DNA of 64,000 nt from Mariniphaga sp. (GCA_024636975.1 JAGXGA010000042.1:62001-126000); one strand, 5' to 3'. Positions 29,162 to 39,068 are shown, counted from the first letter of the stretch. Numbers and translations: made by a program. Notes: generated by a model not told the origin, from the sequence alone.

Positions 29162-29358
29162 TCGTTACGCATTTGGTTGAGTTGTTCGTTTAGTTCTTGT
29201 GCCCGTTCTTTACTTATAGCGCCTCTGAGTTTTGAAGAAAGTTTGGTTTTTTCAGCTTTTATGTCTTTATCCAATACACGTATAATATTGGCAAGTTCAA
29301 GATCCTTTAATAACCTTAAAGCATTTTTATTTCGAAGTTCTACTGTAACAGTTCTCAT
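29140..29358 (-). CDS. Antitoxin of the VapC-like toxin
   Basis: A 72-residue, highly charged, mostly helical protein immediately upstream of the PIN gene and overlapping it. The N terminus MRTVTVELRNKNALRLLKDL could form a short DNA-binding strand-helix, and the rest (residues 30-65) a helix that occupies the toxin groove. No standard AbrB or Phd motif is evident. Function is assigned from gene order and size. Such antitoxins usually also repress their own operon. Confidence 0.7.
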   Translation of the reverse strand: MRTVTVELRNKNALRLLKDLELANIIRVLDKDIKAEKTKLSSKLRGAISKERAQELNEQLNQMRNEWNNRDI

Positions 29359-29771
29359 TTTTATTATTGTTGTTAAATTTTAAGATGAGTATATACCTCT
29401 ATCAAAATTATAACGTAATATAAACATACTTATCGAATAATTTATTCTATATCCTTTGTTTACTGCTTATCCTTGCTGGTAACTATTTTTTAAATTTTTA
29501 TAAACTCAACAAATTTTCTGCCCTTAACTGTTTTTCCGTTTACAGTGAATGTTAATGTTGCCATATTAAAAATGTTTTTATACAAAAATAGCATATTTTT
29601 ACTCTTTAAGGATAAATACTTTCTATATTCTATCATTACTGAAAAAGAATGAGTTAACTGACAATAGTGAAAGGAAGTAGTAATATTTCGTTCAGTTTTG
29701 AATGCGATGATCGGGAAGGCTGAAAAGGGAACTGAACCTTTTCAAGTTAGTATTATCAAAAGAATCTGCAT
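29359..29771. other. Intergenic region with a possible 24-codon frame
   Basis: This stretch is AT-rich. On the minus strand 29490-29564 encodes MATLTFTVNGKTVKGRKFVE plus four residues, a protein-like sequence that ends early; it may be a degraded small antitoxin-like gene. Nothing else is convincing. The promoter of vapBC should be just upstream of 29358 but no clear consensus is visible. Confidence 0.35.
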
Positions 29772-30200
29772 ATGGATGATTTAGTGTATCTTGATTATAA
29801 GGCAAAGGAACTGGCTAATATTAAAAAAGGAAAGAAAACCATGATTATACGTGGTGCCATGGGAAGAAAACTGCCAAACGGTCGTGTACAAAAAGGAGAT
29901 GTTCTTTATTTTATAGAAAATATTGGGAACGGAATGGTAATGGGAAAGGCTGTCGTAAATGAGGTATTTAATTCAGGACAGTTGACGAAAGAAGGATCAA
30001 TCGGTCTTGTGGAACAAAATCAGGATAAATTATTGCTGGATGAAGGATTGAAGAAAAGGTTCGCAGGGAAAAGGTATTTAATTTTAATTGAAATAAAGGA
30101 TTTCGAAGCGGTCGAACCCTTTATGATTGATCGTACCAAATATAAAAACATGGACGACTGGTTGCCTGTGGAAAGGATTGAAAACGTAAAATCCAATTAG
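29772..30200 (+). CDS. ASCH/PUA-like small protein
   Basis: A 142-residue soluble protein. The pattern IKKGKKTMIIRGAMGRK, VQKGDVLYFIENIGNG, AVVNEVFNSGQL and GKRYLILIEIKDFEAVEPF resembles the beta-barrel ASCH/PUA-like fold that binds modified nucleotides or RNA. I am not certain of the family. It is a single gene between the toxin-antitoxin pair and the PEP-synthase-like gene. The start is the ATG that gives MDDLVYLDYKAKELAN. Confidence 0.45.
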   Translation: MDDLVYLDYKAKELANIKKGKKTMIIRGAMGRKLPNGRVQKGDVLYFIENIGNGMVMGKAVVNEVFNSGQLTKEGSIGLVEQNQDKLLLDEGLKKRFAGKRYLILIEIKDFEAVEPFMIDRTKYKNMDDWLPVERIENVKSN

Positions 30201-30271
30201 CATTTGGTACTTTCCAAAAGTTTCGCACCAGGTAGTATCTGTTTCCATTCAAGGTACATGTTCCCCGAAAA

Positions 30272-33200
30272 ATGCGTAATTTCAGCGATTCAAAATTTTT
30301 GCAGATGGATATCAATGACATAACGCTGGCAAGTATTTACAAACGTAAGAAAACCGATCGCGACATTTTCCAGGAACTGATGCCCACCAAGGTGAAGGAG
30401 GTTTTACTGATAGCCACCCTCTACGATTCATATACCATTGTACGGGAAGGGCAGTTCAGCGATAAAATTTTTGGTGAATACCTGCAGCTGAATTTATATG
30501 CGGCACCGCGATTTACAAGCGTTAACTCTACCGAAGACGCTTTGCTGACTTTGGAGCATCACGATTTCGATCTGATAATTGTAATGGCAGGCCTCGATAA
30601 GGATGCAGCTGTGGAAATCGCACGGGAGGTTGGTGAATTACGTCCCCGGATTCCCTTATTGCTTTTGGCCAACAACAATTCCGACCTGCGGTATTTCCAG
30701 GCAGAGGGACGGAAGCTAAATTTTATCGACCGCATATTTGTATGGAACGGCAATTCCAATGTATTTCTGGCTATGATTAAATACATCGAGGACAAGAAGA
30801 ATGTTGCTCTCGATACCCAGAACGGTAATGTTCGTGTGGTTTTGCTGGTGGAAGACAGTATTCAGTACTATTCGCGTTACCTGCCGATGCTGTACACCAC
30901 CATAATGACCCAGACCCAGATTCTGGTGCAGGAAGATGCCAAGGATGAACTTCATAAGATTCTTAAAATGCGTGCCCGTCCCAAAGTCATACTTGTGGAT
31001 ACCTATGAGGATGCAGTGCAGTTTATCAACAGCTATCGCAGGTATATTCTTTGCGTAATTTCGGATGTTAAATTTGAGAAAGATGGCATGGAAGACGATG
31101 ATGCCGGTATTGAGCTTTTAAAGTATGCAAAAACTACATTAAAGTATCCCATCCCGGTTGTGCTGCAATCGCAGGACATCTCCAACGCCAGTCGGGCAAA
31201 GGCAATACAGGCCGATTTTATCGATAAAAATTCAGAAAGCCTGTCGATGGATATTCTGAACTTTTTATACCGCCGGCTTGGTTTTGGAAATTTTATTTTT
31301 AAAGGAAAGGATGGAAAGCCAATTTCCGAAGCTGAGAACCTGGTAGAATTTCAGGAAAAGTTTAGGGATATTCCTGCTGAGGCACTCTTATATCATGGAA
31401 AACGCAATTCGTTTTCAACCTGGTTGATGGCACGCGGTGAAATCAACATGGCAGAGTTGCTCAGACCAGTGAAAACTGAAGATTTTAAATCGGCTGAAGA
31501 TCTCCGGCAGTTTTGTCTGAACGTTTTTAATACTGCACGGTTTGAAAAGCTAAAAGGCACAATTGTGAATTTCGACCCGGTGCTGTCAAATTCCAACCGG
31601 TTGATTCAGCGCATGGCCAAAGGTTCGCTTGGTGGTAAAGGACGTGGTATTGCCTTTATTAGCAATTTCATTGAAAACATCGATTTTCACAAATTGGTTC
31701 CGGGCATGAATATCCGCATTCCGGCTACTGCCATAATCGGTGCCCTGGAATTCGATAAGTTTGTAGAAAATAACAACCTGTACGACGATATTTATTCATT
31801 GAACGATTACGAATCCATCAGGCAGCATTTCCTGGATTCCGAATTGGATGAGAAAATCAGAAGACGCCTGATGGAATATGTAAGCCACGTAAAAAAACCT
31901 TTGGCAGTTCGTTCATCCGGATTGTTTGAAGATTCTTTGCTTCAGCCATTTTCGGGAGTTTATGCCACCTATCTGCTCCCTAACAATCATCCCGATATTG
32001 AAATGCGCTATAATCAATTGGAAACTGCAGTTAAGCTTGTATACTCAAGTATTTTTACCGAGTCGGCACAATCGTATTTCGATGCCATACATTATAAAAT
32101 AGAAGAAGAAAAAATGGCTGTGGTAATACAGGAAGTGGTAGGTCAGAATTACAACGGCAGGTATTATCCTTCTATTTCTGGTGTAGCCCAGTCGTACAAT
32201 TATTATCCCATAGCATATATGAAGCCGGAGGATGGATTCTCTGTAGCAGCCGTGGGCCTGGGAATGTATGTGGTAGGTGGTGAAAATTCTTACCGCTTTT
32301 GCCCCAGGTATCCCAATATTAATCCCACCACAGTGCGTGATTCATTGCGGAATTCCCAGAAGCATTTTTATGCCATCGATCTCTCGGAAACGGAAGTCGA
32401 CCTGGTTGCAGGCGGTGAGGAGGCTTTTATAAAAAAATACCACATAAAGGAGGCAGAGAAAGACGGAACACTGGAGCATTCGGCTTCCACTTATATAATG
32501 GAGAACGATGAATTGGTTGCAGGTATGCAGGGTAGCGGACCTAAGGTTGTTGATTTTGCCAATATTCTGAAATACGATTTTCTTCCTCTGGCAGAAACGC
32601 TTCAGTTGCTGCTTAAGCTTTTTAAAGAAGCTATGGGCTCGCCTGTTGAAATAGAGTATGCCATTGATCTGGATTCGAAGGAAAACGGTTTGCCCGGATT
32701 TTACCTGTTGCAGATCAAACCCCTTATAAGGGTGGAGCAACAAGTTGATATTGATTTGGGAGAAATTGATGATGACAATGTATTTATGTATGCTGAACGT
32801 GGCATGGGAAATGGAATAATAGATTCCCTTAAAGATATTGTTTATGTTGATCCTGAGCATTTCGATAAAGTTAAAACCAGGCAGATGGCAACTGAAATAA
32901 CCAGAATCAACCGGTATTTTGAAGATAATGAGAAAGAATACTTGCTGATTGGTCCCGGTCGTTGGGGATCGCAGGATCCTTATACAGGCATTCCGGTGTT
33001 GTGGTCAAATATATCAAAAGCCCGTGTGATTGTGGAAATGGGCCTGTCCAATTTTCCATTGGATGCTTCGCTAGGATCTCATTTTTTTCACAACGTTACC
33101 TCTATGAACGTCGGGTATTTTTCAGTACCTCATAATGCAGCTCATGCGAAACTGAACCTCGAAAACCTGAAAGACATGAAAGTAATTCATCAGACCGAAT

Positions 33201-33280
33201 TTATAAAACATGTGGAACTTGAAAACCCGCTTACTGTTTTAATGAACGGGAAGGAAAGAAAAGCACTTATTCATTTTTAG
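30272..33280 (+). CDS. Receiver-like plus PEP synthase/PPDK N-terminal domain protein
   Basis: A 1002-residue cytoplasmic protein. The N-terminal 340 residues hold two receiver-like folds: a first (about 40-150) lacking a clear acceptor Asp, and a second (about 188-335) with VVLLVEDS, Asp265 in ISDVKF and a terminal Lys in FIDKNSES. The C-terminal half is the ATP-binding domain of PEP synthase/pyruvate phosphate dikinase (PLAVRSSGLFEDSLLQPFSG, VVIQEVVGQ, LLIGPGRWGSQDP). The phosphohistidine swivel and PEP-binding barrel of true PEP synthases are absent. Homologues are widespread in Bacteroidota; the function is not established. A later ATG at 30305 is also possible. Confidence 0.75.
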   Translation: MRNFSDSKFLQMDINDITLASIYKRKKTDRDIFQELMPTKVKEVLLIATLYDSYTIVREGQFSDKIFGEYLQLNLYAAPRFTSVNSTEDALLTLEHHDFDLIIVMAGLDKDAAVEIAREVGELRPRIPLLLLANNNSDLRYFQAEGRKLNFIDRIFVWNGNSNVFLAMIKYIEDKKNVALDTQNGNVRVVLLVEDSIQYYSRYLPMLYTTIMTQTQILVQEDAKDELHKILKMRARPKVILVDTYEDAVQFINSYRRYILCVISDVKFEKDGMEDDDAGIELLKYAKTTLKYPIPVVLQSQDISNASRAKAIQADFIDKNSESLSMDILNFLYRRLGFGNFIFKGKDGKPISEAENLVEFQEKFRDIPAEALLYHGKRNSFSTWLMARGEINMAELLRPVKTEDFKSAEDLRQFCLNVFNTARFEKLKGTIVNFDPVLSNSNRLIQRMAKGSLGGKGRGIAFISNFIENIDFHKLVPGMNIRIPATAIIGALEFDKFVENNNLYDDIYSLNDYESIRQHFLDSELDEKIRRRLMEYVSHVKKPLAVRSSGLFEDSLLQPFSGVYATYLLPNNHPDIEMRYNQLETAVKLVYSSIFTESAQSYFDAIHYKIEEEKMAVVIQEVVGQNYNGRYYPSISGVAQSYNYYPIAYMKPEDGFSVAAVGLGMYVVGGENSYRFCPRYPNINPTTVRDSLRNSQKHFYAIDLSETEVDLVAGGEEAFIKKYHIKEAEKDGTLEHSASTYIMENDELVAGMQGSGPKVVDFANILKYDFLPLAETLQLLLKLFKEAMGSPVEIEYAIDLDSKENGLPGFYLLQIKPLIRVEQQVDIDLGEIDDDNVFMYAERGMGNGIIDSLKDIVYVDPEHFDKVKTRQMATEITRINRYFEDNEKEYLLIGPGRWGSQDPYTGIPVLWSNISKARVIVEMGLSNFPLDASLGSHFFHNVTSMNVGYFSVPHNAAHAKLNLENLKDMKVIHQTEFIKHVELENPLTVLMNGKERKALIHF

Positions 33281-33336
33281 AAATTCATACAGTGTTAATT
33301 AATTTACAAACAGGGTGCTATTAATAATTGGGAAAA

Positions 33337-33366
33337 TTTGGCATTTCATTTTAAAATTTATCTTTG
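33337..33366 (+). promoter_or_regulatory. Promoter of the membrane pyrophosphatase gene
   Basis: TTTG at 33337-33340 and TATCTTTG at 33359-33366, 18 nt apart, match the Bacteroidota -33/-7 consensus closely. The start codon is at 33476, so the leader would be about 100 nt. This is one of the best promoter matches in the window. Confidence 0.65.
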
Positions 33367-33475
33367 TGCTTCGGGAAATTTTTAGTGACATTTAATCAAG
33401 CTTTTAATATTTTGTAAAATAAAACCGCAATAATAATTCTAAACCGTAACATCTGTTACATAAAAATTTTCATTT

Positions 33476-35791
33476 ATGAGTACAATGTTTTTACTTATTC
33501 CCATTGCCTCCATTCTGGCACTGGTTTTTGCCTGGTTTTTCTTCAAGTCGATGATGAAGAATTCGGAAGGTACCGACCGGATGAAAGAAATCGCTCAATA
33601 TGTGCGGGAGGGTGCAATGGCCTATCTGAGGAGACAATACAAGGTAGTAGCCATTGTTTTTGTGATTCTGTTTGTTCTGTTAACCATCATGGCCTATTTT
33701 GGAGTTCAGAATCCTTTTGTACCGATTGCATTTATCTCGGGTGGTTTTTTCTCGGGGCTATGTGGTTTCCTGGGCATGAAAACAGCAACGTTTGCTTCAG
33801 CCCGTACAGCACACGGTGCCTCCCAGTCGCTTAACAAAGGACTTCAGGTGGCTTTCCGCAGCGGCGCTGTAATGGGGTTGGTTGTGGTAGGTTTTGCCCT
33901 GCTCGATATTGCAGCATGGTTCTGGGTACTTGACCAATTGGTATACACAGTTGATAACATGACTTCAGGACTTCATTTTCTGGGATTGACCCTGGTGCAT
34001 GCCCATCCTGAGTATGTGATTGATGGATTACTTACCGATGAAGGTACACGAACGAAACTCATTGAGATCACCGTTACCATGTTGACCTTCGGTATGGGTG
34101 CTTCCACGCAGGCATTGTTTGCACGTGTGGGAGGTGGTATTTATACCAAGGCTGCCGATGTTGGTGCCGACCTCGTTGGTAAAGTGGAAGCCGGTATTCC
34201 TGAAGACGATCCGCGCAACCCTGCCACCATTGCCGACAACGTAGGTGATAACGTAGGTGATGTGGCCGGTATGGGTGCCGACCTCTACGAATCGTATGCA
34301 GGGTCCATTCTGGCAACTGCTGCTCTCGGAGCTTCATTGCCTGCACTGGTGATTCAGGACCTTGTTATTGATGTTTACCAGGCTGTGCTTGCTCCCATGA
34401 TTGTTGCTGCCATCGGTATTATCCTGTCTATAATCGGGATTTTCATGGTACGCACCAAAGAATCAGCTACACAAAAAACATTGTTAAAAGCACTTTTAAT
34501 TGGAACCGGGGGAAGCTCTGTTCTTATTCTTCTTGCTATGGTTGTACTGGCTCTTGTTGGCTGGGTAACCTGGGGTATTTTCTGGGCAGTTGTTATTGGT
34601 TTGGCTGCCGGTGTAATTATTGGCCAGGCAACCGAATACTTTACCTCCGATGAATATGGACCTACCAAAGGGATTGCCAAACAGGCAAATCAGGGACCGG
34701 CAACTACAATTATTGATGGTTTGGCCGTTGGTATGTATTCAACCTGGATTCCGGTAGTTACTATCGTTTTAGGTATTATGGGCGCTTTTTGGGCAGCAGG
34801 TGGTGCACAGCACTTTGCCATGGGTGTTTACGGAATTGGTTTTGCTGCAGTAGGAATGCTTTCCACACTGGGGATTACCCTTGCCACTGATGCTTTCGGA
34901 CCCATTGCCGATAACGCAGGAGGAAATGCTGAAATGTCGAATTTGCCTCCAGAGGTTCGTGAACGTACCGATGCATTGGATATGCTTGGAAATACAACTG
35001 CTGCAACAGGTAAAGGTTTTGCAATCGGTTCGGCTGCATTAACTGCCATGGCTCTTATCTCGGCATACATGGAAGAGGTTCGTTTATGGTTTACCAAGAT
35101 TGCAAGAGCAGGAGAAGGATTTGTTTCCAAGGGAGGATATGATTTTTACATTACCGCTCCGGAAGGATCGAATGCTATTGAAATTTCTACCGCTTCTGTT
35201 AAGCAGTTCTCGGCTGCTTATGACATTACGCTTTTCAACCCGTTATTCCTGGGAGGTTTGTTCCTGGGCGCCATGATGGCTTTCGTATTCAGTGCAATGA
35301 CCATGAAAGCTGTAGGTCGTGCCGCCGGTGCAATGGTTGATGAAGTACGCCGTCAGTTCCGCGAAATCAAAGGTATACTTGAAGGAACAGCTATTCCTGA
35401 ATATGCCAAATGTGTTGAAATCTCAACCAAAGGCGCTCAGCGAGAAATGCTTCTTCCATCGCTTGTTGCCATTGCCGTTCCTGTTGTTGTAGGTGCACTC
35501 ATGGGTGTTGCAGGCGTGGTTGGATTACTTGCCGGCGGATTAACAACCGGTTTTACCCTGGCTGTTTTCATGAACAATGCCGGTGGTGCATGGGACAATG
35601 CCAAGAAATTCGTTGAAAAAGGAAATTACGGCGGTAAAGGAAGCGAGGCACATAAAGCTGCAGTTGTTGGTGATACTGTAGGTGACCCATTCAAAGATAC
35701 TTCAGGTCCGTCACTTAATATTCTTATAAAACTTATGACAATGGTTTCAGTTGTTATGGCCGGTTTAACGGTTACGCTGAGTCTGTTGTAG
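33476..35791 (+). CDS. hppA: Membrane-bound K+-dependent ion-pumping pyrophosphatase
   Basis: A 771-residue polytopic enzyme (about 16 helices) that couples pyrophosphate hydrolysis to H+ or Na+ export. Substrate motifs are DVGADLVGKVEAGIPEDD (about 227-245) and NPATIADNVGDNVGDVAG, with a C-terminal DTVGDPFKDTSGPSLNIL. The region GNTTAATGKGFAIGSA has Ala509 and Gly512 where K+-independent enzymes have Lys and Thr, so this is the K+-dependent type; Na+ pumping is common in that class but not decided here. It is a monocistronic unit with a clear promoter and terminator. It lets a fermenter recover energy from biosynthetic pyrophosphate. Confidence 0.95.
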   Translation: MSTMFLLIPIASILALVFAWFFFKSMMKNSEGTDRMKEIAQYVREGAMAYLRRQYKVVAIVFVILFVLLTIMAYFGVQNPFVPIAFISGGFFSGLCGFLGMKTATFASARTAHGASQSLNKGLQVAFRSGAVMGLVVVGFALLDIAAWFWVLDQLVYTVDNMTSGLHFLGLTLVHAHPEYVIDGLLTDEGTRTKLIEITVTMLTFGMGASTQALFARVGGGIYTKAADVGADLVGKVEAGIPEDDPRNPATIADNVGDNVGDVAGMGADLYESYAGSILATAALGASLPALVIQDLVIDVYQAVLAPMIVAAIGIILSIIGIFMVRTKESATQKTLLKALLIGTGGSSVLILLAMVVLALVGWVTWGIFWAVVIGLAAGVIIGQATEYFTSDEYGPTKGIAKQANQGPATTIIDGLAVGMYSTWIPVVTIVLGIMGAFWAAGGAQHFAMGVYGIGFAAVGMLSTLGITLATDAFGPIADNAGGNAEMSNLPPEVRERTDALDMLGNTTAATGKGFAIGSAALTAMALISAYMEEVRLWFTKIARAGEGFVSKGGYDFYITAPEGSNAIEISTASVKQFSAAYDITLFNPLFLGGLFLGAMMAFVFSAMTMKAVGRAAGAMVDEVRRQFREIKGILEGTAIPEYAKCVEISTKGAQREMLLPSLVAIAVPVVVGALMGVAGVVGLLAGGLTTGFTLAVFMNNAGGAWDNAKKFVEKGNYGGKGSEAHKAAVVGDTVGDPFKDTSGPSLNILIKLMTMVSVVMAGLTVTLSLL

Positions 35792-35817
35792 ATAAATTTG
35801 CACATTAAACTAACAGG

Positions 35818-35850
35818 AGCCATCTGCCTTTCATGCAGGTGGCTTTTTTT
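35818..35850 (+). terminator. Rho-independent terminator of hppA
   Basis: AGCCATCTGC pairs with GCAGGTGGCT across a 7-nt loop, with one G-U pair, and is followed by seven T. It begins 26 nt after the hppA stop. Confidence 0.85.
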
Positions 35851-35996
35851 GTCTTGTAATATTGAGGAATCGCTGAATGAGGAAGTATTTTATGAGACGC
35901 TGATTTGCATGATCAGATATGGTTTTCACTGAATGAAAAGGTGAGGGGAGATGCATCTTTCCTGCCTGAAAAATGTGGATAAGACTCCCCGGTTTA

Positions 35997-37064
35997 TTAA
36001 GCTTTTTTTTGTCTTCTCAGAATTTTCACAACACGCTTATAAAAGATTTCGGCTAAATTCCATGTGTATCCATCAAAATTGGTTGTATTATTAAATTGAA
36101 TAACAACCGCATCAATGTCTTTATGATATTTTGCAATACTCTGGTAGCCGGGAATTAAGCCGGTATGTTCATACTTGTAAATGGAGGAATAGATTTCCTT
36201 TTCCCCTTCTTTAAACACTGAACCATCATTTATTGCCCGCAGGAATTTACCGACGTCTTCTGCTGTAGCAATCATAGAGCCGGCTGGATTTATAAAATCA
36301 TTATACTTCAAATCGGCATCATAGCCAACGTAATACCCGCTCATAAGGTCGTCTGTATTTACTTCACTTAGCAAACTGTAAGTATTATTCAGCTTAAGGG
36401 GTACCAGAATTGCACTTTTTATATATTGATGATGGCTGTATCCCAATGTTTTATCAAGGATTTCGCCTATCAACAAGTAATTCGTATTAGAATACCTGTA
36501 TTTTTTATCAGGTTCAAAGTCAGCGGGCTTATCCTGCACAAGCTTAAGATTTTCTAAATTTGATTGTGGCGGGCCTAACCAATAGCCTGGGGTATCGGTA
36601 AAATTGGGAATACCACTCCGGTGCTGAACCATCATTCTCAAAGTAATCTCGGTAGCATTTTCAAATCTTCCCGCCAATTCCGGCAAATAATCAGCAAGTG
36701 TTTTATCCAACGACAAACGTTTATCATGTACCAATTTTGCAACAGCAACAGCAACATATAATTTGCTGATGCTTGCAATTTTGAACAAGGCATGTGGATC
36801 GGCTGGTAATTTATTTTTTCGATCATGCCAGCCGGCTGCATGAAACTCCGGTGGCTTCCCAGCCTGATCCACGTAAACAATCATTCCATCAAAACCATAA
36901 TGAATTCCCTTATCAAGCTGTTCCTGAATGGTATCGGGCAGTGGGGCTAACATAGCCCTTAATAAAATCCATGGTACGAAAAACAATGAGGCCAGGGTTC
37001 CAACAAATAACACAACTCTGAATATTTGTTTTGTTTGTTTTTTCATCATTACATCACTTTTCAA
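35997..37064 (-). CDS. Beta-lactamase-family serine hydrolase (class C-like)
   Basis: A 355-residue protein with an N-terminal membrane anchor (about 13-35) and a penicillin-binding-like domain outside. The catalytic Ser-x-x-Lys is SISK in LFKIASISKLYVAVAVAKL, the second motif is YSN in KYRYSNTNYLLIGEIL, and the third is HTG in EHTGLIPGYQS. The family includes D-Ala-D-Ala peptidases and esterases; this one is not clearly a true beta-lactamase. The start may be one of the closely spaced Met codons at residues 1, 6 and 7. It is 64 nt downstream of the acyltransferase gene. Confidence 0.8.
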   Translation of the reverse strand: MKSDVMMKKQTKQIFRVVLFVGTLASLFFVPWILLRAMLAPLPDTIQEQLDKGIHYGFDGMIVYVDQAGKPPEFHAAGWHDRKNKLPADPHALFKIASISKLYVAVAVAKLVHDKRLSLDKTLADYLPELAGRFENATEITLRMMVQHRSGIPNFTDTPGYWLGPPQSNLENLKLVQDKPADFEPDKKYRYSNTNYLLIGEILDKTLGYSHHQYIKSAILVPLKLNNTYSLLSEVNTDDLMSGYYVGYDADLKYNDFINPAGSMIATAEDVGKFLRAINDGSVFKEGEKEIYSSIYKYEHTGLIPGYQSIAKYHKDIDAVVIQFNNTTNFDGYTWNLAEIFYKRVVKILRRQKKA

Positions 37065-37128
37065 GGATGATACATTTTTATTAAAATGCTCATAACTTAT
37101 AATATACCAACAATTTTTTTTACTTACT

Positions 37129-38226
37129 TTACTTTATTCTGATTTTTTTCTTTTCTACTTTGTTCAAATTCCATTTTAGCCCAAACAAAGGCCTTAAAAA
37201 ATCAATTCTTCTTATCATGAACTCATAAATGATAAAGCAAACAATAAAAGTGAAAGCTGTGATAATAATGAATTTCATGAAAGAGGGCAGTTCCAGCGGC
37301 AAAATAAGCACAGCCCCTGTATACAGGGCAAACATATGAATTATGTACACCGGATAGGCAGCCTGGCTTAAGTAGCTAAGCGCTTTACCCGGCTTGTTCA
37401 GGTACTGGTAACCGAAACCGAAAACTCCAAATATCCAGCAGTTTGATTCGATGGCCATAAGATAGCCTGGTGAATTCGTTTCGAATACCAGCAACCGGAT
37501 GGTGAATAACATAACCGCCAGTCCAATATACAGCCACTTCCATTTAGAAACCGTTTGCCAGAACACTTTTCCACTGTAAATAAAAAGAAATCCGAAAAAG
37601 AATGCCAGCAGGCCCAGTATATAACCGTGCAAGGTTTCTGCGTACAATGTAAACAGCTGAGGTTTGACAAGAATAGCCTCTGCAACGAAAAATACAGATA
37701 TCGTCAGTGGACCCATTGGGTTGTTCATGAAAGTGGATAGTCCTTTTCTGAAGTTCCCGTCCTCTTTTCTTATCAGGTAAAGAAAAAGAGGAGACAGCAC
37801 AAGCACATAGGCAAATATATTTCCCAGGAACCATAAATGCCCGGCATGAGGATAGTAGCTTAAGGGTAAGTTGTAATATTTCTGAAAAATAATAAAGTGG
37901 AGTGGGGCTATAGCTACAATTCCAAAGATGAAGGGTAGCAGAATCCGCTTTGTTCGTTCAGTAAGCAACTGCCGGAAGTTTCTTTTTTTCATGGCAAAAT
38001 ACAACCCCATGCCCGATACGTAGAATAAAAAAGGAATCCGCCACACGTTCAGCATCGCCATTGGTTTCCACAGACTTTCTAAGGGTTCGTTGCTTTTAAT
38101 AAAACCAATGAACATGGCCCACGGCTGGAAAATGATGGCGATGTGATAGATCAACAATAAACCAATTGCGATTACCCGCAACCAATCGATATCGTGTCTT
38201 CTTTCTGTTGTCATAATAGTTTTCAT
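37129..38226 (-). CDS. Acyltransferase family 3 membrane protein (OpgC/MdoC-like)
   Basis: A 365-residue protein with about ten membrane helices. The start RRHDIDWLRVIAIGLLLIYH and IPFLFYVSGMGLYFAMKKR, with a basic cluster before ILLPFIFG, match acyltransferase_3 proteins; the nearest functional name is glucan-modifying OpgC (succinyl transfer to periplasmic glucans). Asp-His residues in helix 1 are conserved in the superfamily. The acyl acceptor here is unknown. The ankyrin gene ends 10 nt upstream of its start on the same strand, so co-transcription is likely. Confidence 0.75.
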   Translation of the reverse strand: MKTIMTTERRHDIDWLRVIAIGLLLIYHIAIIFQPWAMFIGFIKSNEPLESLWKPMAMLNVWRIPFLFYVSGMGLYFAMKKRNFRQLLTERTKRILLPFIFGIVAIAPLHFIIFQKYYNLPLSYYPHAGHLWFLGNIFAYVLVLSPLFLYLIRKEDGNFRKGLSTFMNNPMGPLTISVFFVAEAILVKPQLFTLYAETLHGYILGLLAFFFGFLFIYSGKVFWQTVSKWKWLYIGLAVMLFTIRLLVFETNSPGYLMAIESNCWIFGVFGFGYQYLNKPGKALSYLSQAAYPVYIIHMFALYTGAVLILPLELPSFMKFIIITAFTFIVCFIIYEFMIRRIDFLRPLFGLKWNLNKVEKKKIRIK

Positions 38227-38236
38227 CTAAAATCGA

Positions 38237-38836
38237 TTACTGCAACATCATCGCAATTACGGGGCGGGCCATTTCTACTTCACTCATATCAAGCTTTAGC
38301 CCAAATGGTTCTAATTGCTGCTGAATCATTTCATAAATGGGTTTCATTTCTGCAAACGGACCGGTAACCGATTCTCCGGGAGTTGCTGCATAGTTGTTTT
38401 TTATGTTTTTGTCAGCACCGGCGTCAATCAGCATCTGTACAATTTCGATACGACAAAAGAATGCGGCCGAATGTAATGCAGTCGAGCCTTCATTGTTTTT
38501 AACATCCAGATCAGCATTGGCATCAATTAGTGCTTTGGCAATAGCTGTTTTGCCGAAGGTCGCAGCAGTAATTAATGGAGTTGAACCACTCATTTGATCT
38601 TTTACATTGATATTGGTTCCTGCTTCTATATGTTGTTTAACCATTTCGAGGTTTCCTGATATTATTGCGGTTTGAAGGTCAACTTTTGGCTTCTCTGCTG
38701 TTAACATTGCTTTCGAATTATTTCCCGGTTGAGTTTCATTACTATTACCAGACCGACCGCATGCAGTTAAAAGTAAAAGAACAACGAACAAAAAGTTTAC
38801 AACCATTTTAAAAGAATTAATTTTTATTGTTTTCAT
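38237..38836 (-). CDS. Ankyrin-repeat lipoprotein
   Basis: A 199-residue protein with a lipoprotein signal: a hydrophobic stretch ending LLLTACGRSG, Cys acylated. Ankyrin repeats follow: DLQTAIISGNLEMVKQHIEA, GSTPLITAATFGKTAIAKAL and GSTALHSAAFFCRIEIVQML, each with the usual GADxN-type loop. The C-terminal 40 residues are a different helical segment. It probably acts as a periplasmic or surface adaptor. The ATG at 38836 sets a normal signal peptide; the longer frame from 38965 would add a second, improbable, hydrophobic leader. It is divergent from the AraC-TPR gene. Confidence 0.75.
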   Translation of the reverse strand: MKTIKINSFKMVVNFLFVVLLLLTACGRSGNSNETQPGNNSKAMLTAEKPKVDLQTAIISGNLEMVKQHIEAGTNINVKDQMSGSTPLITAATFGKTAIAKALIDANADLDVKNNEGSTALHSAAFFCRIEIVQMLIDAGADKNIKNNYAATPGESVTGPFAEMKPIYEMIQQQLEPFGLKLDMSEVEMARPVIAMMLQ

Positions 38837-39068
38837 GATATTAAATTTTAAATATTTGATTTTGAAAAATTGTTTTACAAAGATGAAACATTCAGTAAGG
38901 CAAGCCATACAAGCTATGCAGCCAAGTGTGACAACTATGAGCAAAGCATGAAAAATATGACGCACCAGTAAAAAATATGGCGCAAACAGCTGTTTTTATT
39001 TGCTCCGGGATTGCCTTTTTGTGTGCATTTGCATAAATTTCTCTACTTTCGTTTCATCAAAATTTAGC

